Shown: one piece after another, positions 57,690 to 64,000 of the stretch
Layout: every line of letters begins with the position of its first letter
Numbering within the stretch: the first letter of the stretch is position 1
Assembly: GCA_021234155.1 (NCBI GenBank)
Contig: JAJEKV010000094.1
Coordinates: 2,676,782 to 2,740,781 of the forward strand
Origin: Isoetes taiwanensis
Taxonomy: Eukaryota; Streptophyta; Lycopodiopsida; Isoetales; Isoetaceae
Length of the DNA stretch: 64,000 nucleotides
Direction: 5' to 3'
Program-made: the position numbers and the translations under genes
The notes under the pieces: model-generated
What the model was told of the DNA's origin: nothing
Databases searched by the model: none
The model's input: the letters and a program-made list of their open reading frames with translations, nothing else

Positions 57690-59039
57690 ATGGGAAGTGC
57701 TGGATGGGAAGACCTTCGTCAAGGTCACCAGTGATTACACAGGTAAGCAATTCTTCAAGGCAAGGGCAAAGACACTACGATCTATATCGTTCTTGAAGAA
57801 GGAGATTTTTGAGTATGTGAAGGATAATTTTCCGAGGAAGTTCAAATCCTTCACTGATCTCAGTACTGCAGTGCCGGGCTTCGAGGATACCGACCTGATT
57901 TCTATGGCCACCTTGCATAGTAAGTGGGTTGAAACTGGAGTGACCAAGGAAGGCATTTTCGGTAACGTGCCACCTGCCTTGGCAAGATTCAACGCAATGC
58001 TGTCTTGCAGAGAGAGGATGCTGAAGACTTCCGTTGCGAAGTTGAACTAACTGACAGCAGAGGGCAAGTTGTTTGCACTCCTGTACCAGCATCCTTGATA
58101 GCCCTGGACACTAGAGGCATAACTCCAATGTGGGACAAAACCACACTATCTAATTTCTTTGATACAACTGTAAAGAACACCACAGCTGATTCTTTCTGAA
58201 TAGTGGTCTTTGCAAGGCCAGAGCATAACTTTTTGATCTCATCTGTGTTGGATGATCTGGATTCCAGATCCAGAGTTTTTATTGGCATGTATGAGGACGA
58301 ATACAAGAATCCGCCTGCCGCAGGAGTTCAGGAGGTTCATGCACTAGTGTACGCCACAAAGATTCAGGCCACTGCAGGTCCTCCTGTCGATGAAATTGAC
58401 CTCAGATTCCCCTTTAACGATCATCCTCAAGAACTGCCACCAGTTCCTGTGCCTAACGAAGAAGACAAAGACGGGGAGACCGAGGCTATGGCCGGGAAGC
58501 TCTGCAACAGCAGATTCAGGTACAGCTGGCAAGGCTTGCCAGGGGACATAATCATGAGAAACCAGCTGGGGCCTGCCACATGCTCCTACCTCGTCCAGAA
58601 AATGGTACCGCCAGGAACAGGGGTGTTTGATTACTTCTCATGTGGTTCTTTTGGCCGGGCTTCATTGCTGAATAACAGATTTTGCATTGTGTTCGAAAGT
58701 GACCTGGGTAAGCAGGAGTGTCTAAGGGGGATTCTTGATAGGCTTGACCGCCTCCTGAATCCTACCATCGCAGCAGTTCCGGTGACAGAGAGACCAGCTG
58801 TTGTAGTTGAAGAAGCTGTAGATCCACCAAATCCAGAGATGCCCGAACCTCCACCCGATGTGGACTATGATGTGATCAAGAACACACAATTCGATCTGGA
58901 CATTCTTAATGATCCCAATTTCACTGCAACGGCGTTCGAGAGCTTTCAGGGAGATCCTATGGTTGCTTCTTCTAGCCATGGCCCTGGCAATACGGAACCT
59001 GATCCTGATGTCGAACCTGATCCTGATGTGGAGCCCTGA
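57690..59039 (+). CDS. Gene 2, unit 3: DNA-methyltransferase-like C-terminal part
   Basis: It overlaps the other copies at VLDGKTFVKVTSDYT, then runs on uniquely: FFKARAKTLRSISFLKKEIF, VPGFEDTDLISMATLHSKWV, and after a frame change at a CAG near 58004, TPVPASLIALDTRGITPMWD (58080-58135), IVVFARPEHNFLISSVLDDL (58200-58260), VHALVYATKIQ, and LVQKMVPPGTGVFDYFSCGS followed by NNRFCIVFESDLGKQECL (58580-58720). This order mimics beta-class amino-methyltransferases: motif IV region first, SAM-binding motif I (D-x-F-x-x-G-S) near the end. The catalytic D/N-P-P-Y/F is LDTRG here, so activity is doubtful. A TGA at 58197-58199 may be an error. The tail is acidic with repeated EPDPDV. The ParB-plus-methyltransferase combination is known in phage and bacterial proteins. 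Confidence 0.7.
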
Positions 59040-59214
59040 ATTTTGTGTGAATATAATGTAAAATGTACACTAATACTCTTGTAAACAGACTCTCTCTTCC
59101 GAGTCCTTGCCTGTTGTGGCAAATTTTTTGATATGCAAATCTATGAATTTGGAGTTTTTAACTAATTTTGTGATGTTACGTTTCTCTAGCTTCATTATAT
59201 GCAATGTTAGTATT

Positions 59215-59439
59215 TTTAATGGCGCCAATAAATGGCACTTTAGATGCATATTTTTTTTAAATGGCGCCATAATTGCTCAAAAATTTGGCATAAAATGAAC
59301 TAAAAAGGATTTTCGTTCCTAATTGGAATCACGAAATTTCTCATTTTAATGAAATTGTGCTTATTACAACGGTACAAATGGCAAATTCATGAAATTGTGT
59401 CATTTCTTCGTGCCATTTATGCCCATTTTTGTACTAGTG
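59215..59439. repeat. Right end of the array: subterminal repeats and CACTA-like terminus
   Basis: AATGGCGCC (59219), AAATGGCAC, AAATGGCGCCAT (59259), AAATGGCAAAT and GTGCCATTTATG cluster before GCCCATTTTTGTACTAGTG (59421-59439). Read inward the end is CACTAGTACAAAAATGGGC, like CACTA (En/Spm) termini; similar to CTACTAGTAAAAATGCCC at 15885. Expected 3-bp target TCA follows. No left partner found. Confidence 0.5.
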
Positions 59440-59529
59440 TCAACATGACTTAATAGCTCTGATCTGCCTGGAAGACCTTTGAAAAAAAGGGGAAATTTTA
59501 AACACTTTTAAACACATATCTACATTAAT

Positions 59530-59840
59530 AAGAAAAAGCAAGCTCTATGGTCTTTGTCTTCTCGTGATGCTTGAGTTGTAAGAGTAGCAATAGGAATAGG
59601 TTGGCCAGTCTTCCTTTCAACATCTCTAATACGTTGTGTAGCATTGTAACCATTCATCATAGTCTCTGCAGCAAGAAAAACACAAATCATTTGTCTAATT
59701 ATGAAATAGCATATAGACAGGAATGAAAATGAAGTCTAGCATAAAATACATATTGCACAATCCATTAGAATGAGATCGAAGTTGGCATCCTCAAGTTGAC
59801 TTACTCTTCCATCTAGAAATTGAATAACAACATTGATTGT
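59530..59840 (-). pseudogene. Response-regulator receiver domain fragment (histidine-kinase type)
   Basis: Two minus-strand exon-like pieces. One (about 59735-59840) codes DGRVSQLEDANFDLILMDC, the phospho-acceptor Asp segment. The next (about 59530-59668, after a TTGCTGCAG acceptor) codes MMNGYNATQRIRDVERKTG and QPIPIATLTTQA, matching the MDGYEATRRIR...PIIALTA signature. No other receiver or kinase parts are near; it ends at a stop soon after. Probably a truncated remnant of a hybrid kinase gene. Confidence 0.55.
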
Positions 59841-60221
59841 TTGTAGGCCATCACTAATCATGCGACGCTAAAGACTCTCAGAAATTGTACTGACCACTCT
59901 TTAAAGAGAGACTATCTTCAGAAGCCTGCTATGACAACCAAAACTCACGGTAATCTGTTCATGTAAATCAATTTACTTAAATAAATGGCAGTGCAGTGGT
60001 TTAGACTATCAAGCGTCTATCTAGGCTTGGGCCTTTCAAAACTGCTATACTATTTTACTTGCTTAGAATTCACGTTCCCTTTATGGTGTAACATGTTACA
60101 GAGTAGGGTAGTTCAAAAGCATCTTCTGCATTATGCATAGATTTTATCTTCTTACTTTACGCAATTAGCACAAACATAGGACACCTCATTCTTCCTATCA
60201 TTTATAGGTTGTTACACATGC
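59841..60221. other. No gene seen
   Basis: AT-rich sequence between the receiver fragment and the LINE; nothing recognised. Confidence 0.5.
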
Positions 60222-60235
60222 AGGTCTATCTAAAT

Positions 60236-60251
60236 GTTTTTTCTCTCTCTC

Positions 60252-60282
<31 letters not shown>

Positions 60283-61350
60283 AAGGACGAAAGCCAAAAA
60301 TTTTATTAATCAGATAAAAAGTACAAAATTTACATGTCTCATCTAACTATGTAAGCACAAGAAGATGCCACAGGAGCACGAGCCTGGAGCATGACGTACT
60401 TACTCCAGAATAGGAGACTAACGATAAGAATCAATTCAAAGATACTGAATCTAGACGCATTCCATCATTTCTGATTCAAGAGAGGAACACTCGTAGGCTG
60501 TCAATATCTTTTTCTGGGCCACTGTAATAACATTGCGTGCAGATGAATTAATGCCCTGAAAGATGTGGTGTCTGCGATGCTCCCATATCGACCATAGAAG
60601 CCAACCAGAACCAAGATGGAATGCCCTTTGTTTAGCTGGAGGCCATGCGTTGGGGTACGATGCCAAGAGGATGCATCGGCAGTCCAGTGTACTGTTAAAC
60701 AAACCTTGTAGCTAGGACCACGCTGGTTGAACCTCAGGACAATCAAAGAGACAATGCTCAAGAGTCTCAACGTCTAAAAGACAGAGCGGGCATACTGCAG
60801 ATATACAAGGATCATAGCGATGTCGGAAGGCATTAACCCGCAGGCATCTGTGGATAACCTACTACCATAGTACAGAGACTTTAGGGTGGAGCAACCTATC
60901 CCAAAGCCATCGCCATCTACGACACAAAGTGGGCTATGGAACTTGTAGGTACCACCCACCTGGCAACTGGAGGGGTTGTGGTGCTAAAAGAAGGCGATAT
61001 ACTGATCTGACAAAGTGTTTGCCTTTGTGAATATTTTCATGACAGTCCCATGGCATCCTTTCAGCAACTCCAACTTGCACTATAAGAGGCAAATTTTCTG
61101 CGACCTTCTCCCATAGAGATACATCCCAACGAGAGAACAGGAACTTTGCCTGAAATTCAGGCCAAGACAGTGACCCGCTTTATGCCATGCTTGAATAGAG
61201 ACAACACCTGCAAGAAACCATCGTCTCTGTGTAAGGGGGTGAACTGATGCTGCCAATAGAGGTGCTGAGATGTCTGGAGGCAGCGGTGCCCACCACCATG
61301 GAGTCTCCAATAGGGTGTGGAGACAGGGGCATGGCCAGAAAAGATGTTTG
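60236..61350 (-). mobile_element. 5'-truncated LINE with 14-bp target duplication
   Basis: AGGTCTATCTAAAT is repeated at 60222-60235 and 61351-61364. On the minus strand the insert ends in a poly(A) (T-run ~60262-60282, next to a CT run). It encodes the C-terminal zf-RVT region of a plant L1-type reverse transcriptase: FRHRYDPCISAVCPLC, ETLEHCLFDCPEVQPAWS and FYGRYGSI/SIWEHRRHHIFQG pieces, in shifted frames. Typical dead-on-arrival LINE copy. Confidence 0.88.
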
Positions 61351-61364
61351 AGGTCTATCTAAAT

Positions 61365-62961
61365 TTTGTTCTTGGAACTGCAGACTATTTGCGTAAACAC
61401 AAATAAATTATTGATGAAAAATATTGTAGAGCTCTAGGGACAAGTGATTTGTCCTAGCAATAGAATTTTGGGAATAAGTGAACTTGCAAACCACTCTAAA
61501 AAATTGATAGTAACTTTTTTCCTTTCCAGATGTTTGTTAGTAGTGCTTTGAAAGATCCTTTTAAATTCAGAGGTGTATGAATTTGTCTTACGATTACTGG
61601 AGTAGAATATTCATTGAGGAGCAGCAAAAATAGTATCCAATTTCTGATTTGTGCATGCAGGAATTTTATTATGCATATATGTCTTCAATTGCTTTGGAGC
61701 ATCTATTACATTCAAAACGCCCATTTACATTTACTAGACCAAGGTGTTTGGCATTATACGTCTCCAATTGCTTAGGGCACCTCTTACATTTAGAGCCATT
61801 TATGTTTGCTAGACCAAGGTGCTTGGCAAAAGCTCCTTTTTTGGCAATGTTTTTAAACATGTAGAAAAGCATGCCCTACATTTTAATGTCAATACACGTT
61901 GGGACTCAAGTTGTGGATAGACCTACATATCGGAGTAGCTTTTCCATGCATATCTCATAAAGTTTTGAGGATGTTGTTTTTTATGATAAATAGAAAGCAT
62001 AAATGAAGTTGCCCTTACGGCATAATTGCTAAGGCCGAACTGAAACTTATGCTTAGGCATCTATTTATTTTATGCTCATATCTAAGTGTCTGAGGAAGGG
62101 ACCATCGTCTCTAAGCGGCAACACCGGGCACGCTGAAGTTTTAGTTACAAGAAAACTCAGGTGTGTTGGAATATATAATGAAGTGCATTTTAGGGTCTAT
62201 AAATTATTTCATCCTGATTTCACTATATGAGCCTATATTCGGGATGAGTTGTCTCACGTGATTGATGGTCATGAGACATCAAGGGCAATTCGAATCAATG
62301 ACTCGCACATACATTTCACTTCTACCCCGACTAAGATTTTACTTGTAGGAGAAGTGAAGACATCATGACAATAACAAAAAATCAAGACGTTAGTAGTAAA
62401 GATTCTTAGAATGAGCGTTGAAAGATAGAGCAGAATGACAGATTGAACGGTTTTTACATTTCTATAAAAAGCCTCTGTTTGAAATTTATTCTCTATATAA
62501 TTCAAATTTGATTCTATTTATAAGTTTCAATTAAGGAGTTCTCGTTCTGACATAATACGGCATTTGAAAAGTTAACTTTTTTTATTCCCTATTGTGAAAG
62601 ACGCATATTTTTTTGCCCCGTACCTTGAAAACTAAGTGAAGCCCATCAAATTCAATTGCTGATCAGTCAAAACCTTTTGAAATGCCTTCATGTATTTTCT
62701 TCAACAATTCTGTAACACCAGAAGAGTACAAAAAAATGTATAGTTCATTGTATGGAAACAAAAATCACATTGTATTGGTTGTCAAATTTTCAATGCTGGT
62801 TTCTAGTGTCACATGCTCAAAGATATCACATTATGTTGTGATTCTTTCAACGGACACTAGCAATCGATGCTCTCTAATCCAAGCATCACCCTATAGTCCA
62901 TGTATTAAAATGGCAAGGCTGTATAGGCTTCTCATAATGCAACACCCAAATCTTAAATAGT
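61365..62961. other. Mostly non-coding; one odd two-repeat frame
   Basis: 61669-61872 (minus) codes two ~30-residue repeats: KHLGLANINGSKCKRCPKQ and KHLGLVNVNGRFECNRCSK, each with a CxxC. It could be a decayed zinc-binding repeat gene, uncertain. The rest is AT-rich; the part next to 62962 probably includes the 3' UTR of the PP2C gene. Confidence 0.4.
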
Positions 62962-63513
62962 TCACTTTCTTCTCTTGGAACCTCCCAATCTTTTATCTCC
63001 CAATAAATATCTGGGCAAACTTAATAAGGAATTAACCCTAGTAACACCATCGAGCGCAGACCACTCATTCTCCTCTGTGGCCAAACGTTCAGCAAGACTG
63101 TTCTGAGCAGTTTTACCATCTTTCCCCATAGCGCCTTTTTCAATGTCATTAAGTTTTGGCCCTCTGTGTATCGGAACAGATACAACTGTCTTGTTGTCAT
63201 CATCTGGAATATATGCAAGATTCTGTATTTGTGCTTCTTCTCTGAGTAGAGAAGGAGAGTCCCCATTATATTCTGTAGAGGGTGGTGCCTCATTTGGAAG
63301 AGTGTCAATCTCTTTGTCCATCACCATCTTCTGGCAGGATATAGGATTATTTAAGTAGAAGCATATGACAGCACAGTCGTCCATCTTTGATGTAGGATAT
63401 TTTAACACCCACGCATGAACAGCTGCTTCCACTAATGCTCTTGCTGAAGTGCTCCGAGTGGCATTAGAAGCAACGATATGCACAACTTCCTCATTACTAA
63501 GAACATCCCAAAC
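62962..63513 (-). CDS. PP2C protein phosphatase, last exon
   Basis: After an acceptor TTCTGCAG it codes VWDVLSNEEVVHIVASN, SARALVEAAVHAWVLKYP, and SKMDDCAVICFYLNN, closing the PP2C catalytic domain (metal-binding Asp in MDDC), then a ~120-residue variable tail ending RYLLGDKRLGGSKRRK. Plant clade-E PP2Cs are Mg/Mn-dependent Ser/Thr phosphatases often tied to the plasma membrane. The frame joins the previous exon in phase 0 (ATDG/VWDV). Confidence 0.93.
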   Translation of the reverse strand, partial: VWDVLSNEEVVHIVASNATRSTSARALVEAAVHAWVLKYPTSKMDDCAVICFYLNNPISCQKMVMDKEIDTLPNEAPPSTEYNGDSPSLLREEAQIQNLAYIPDDDNKTVVSVPIHRGPKLNDIEKGAMGKDGKTAQNSLAERLATEENEWSALDGVTRVNSLLSLPRYLLGDKRLGGSKRRK

Positions 63514-63582
63514 CTGCAGAACTTCTACTGTATTATAAGTCAATCACATAAATTAAGTTATTTGTACAAATGCTCCACCTAC

Positions 63583-63804
63583 CCCATCAGTTGCAAGAAC
63601 AATGAATTGATCCTTATCTGTAAGCCTCCTATATGAAATTTCAGGAACAGAAATAACACCAAAATCCTTGAGACAAAAATCCCCAAATGCTCGCGCCATT
63701 GCCAATCCTGGTGAGTTGTCATGTGGCAACCATACGCGGTGCACTTCTGGTTCATCATGCAAGGCAAAAACTCGGCCTTTGCATTGTCGTATCCTTTCAG
63801 CTTC
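63583..63804 (-). CDS. PP2C protein phosphatase, internal exon
   Basis: Bounded by acceptor TTGGCAGAG (exon starts at 63804 with EAERIRQCKGRVFALHDEPE) and donor GATGGG/GTAGGT at 63583. It carries RVWLPHDNSPGLAMARAFGD (the conserved SRAFGD-like motif) and ISYRRLTDKDQFIVLATDG with the metal-binding DG. The intron to the next exon is 69 nt (63514-63582). Confidence 0.93.
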
Positions 63805-63985
63805 CTCTGCCAATGTTTACCACTTTAGCAAGGGCAATGGAAGTATAATTTAAAAAAAGAATTGCACATAGAGCTTTTTTGCCTCTCCCTAACTATATAA
63901 CACTTTCAAGACCTATAACCTGTTTAATGCTAGGCCCATCAAATTGAATGCTATAATTTTCTCTGCAGAAGATGAAGCCACTTAC

Positions 63986-64000
63986 TTGGCAAATTAGGTT
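63986..64000 (-). CDS. PP2C protein phosphatase, upstream exon (edge)
   Basis: The last 15 nt code NLICQ, then donor CCAA/GTAAGT at 63985. Joining gives NLICQEAERIRQ, the usual PP2C wording before the GRVF motif. The gene continues beyond the window. Confidence 0.7.

Overview
The window looks like repeat-dense nuclear DNA of a land plant, most likely a seed-free plant such as a fern. Signs are: spliceosomal introns with GT/AG borders; a plant clade-E PP2C phosphatase at the right edge; fragments of a PPR gene whose wording resembles the expanded fern PLS-type families (from memory, not searched); and nested Ty1/copia, Ty3/chromovirus and LINE elements. The species call is inference.

Layout. 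1-4741: right part of a Ty1/copia element on the minus strand (pol, gag, PBS, one LTR). 4742-6390: low-complexity repeats. 6430-9409: a decayed plus-strand gene for a DUF7869-type transposase-like protein. 9671-59439: a head-to-tail array of three near-identical units of an apparently undescribed mobile element. A full unit reads, left to right: gene C (-), minisatellites, gene D (+), gene 1 (-, DUF7869 transposase-like), an intergenic block of AAATGGCGCC/GGCGCCATTT palindromes, and gene 2 (+, ParB-like domain plus a DNA-methyltransferase-like domain). Unit 1 is split by a ~2.9 kb inversion that also breaks a PPR gene. Unit 3 is split by a 22.5 kb LTR retrotransposon (32454-55000, target duplication ACATT) and keeps the true 3' end of gene 2 and a CACTA-like terminus near 59439. 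59440-64000: a receiver-domain fragment, a 5'-truncated LINE with a 14-bp target duplication, and the 3' exons of the PP2C gene.

The most striking object is inside the LTR retrotransposon. It is a chromovirus (gag-PR-RT-integrase-chromodomain, minus strand) carrying two extra same-strand ORFs upstream of gag. One (41958-43181) ends in a complete histone H3 fold, about 58% identical by hand count to plant H3 over 89 ungapped residues, behind a ~318-residue charged N-terminus. Both extra ORFs are preceded by near-identical TATA/initiator boxes, and the H3 ORF is followed by two near-perfect 67-nt hairpins. A chromodomain retroelement that brings its own H3 variant suggests manipulation of chromatin, but only the sequence facts are shown here.

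Quality caution: differences between near-identical copies cluster in short scrambled patches at CTG/CAG sites. Many apparent frameshifts may therefore be consensus errors at CHG-methylated sites rather than real decay.
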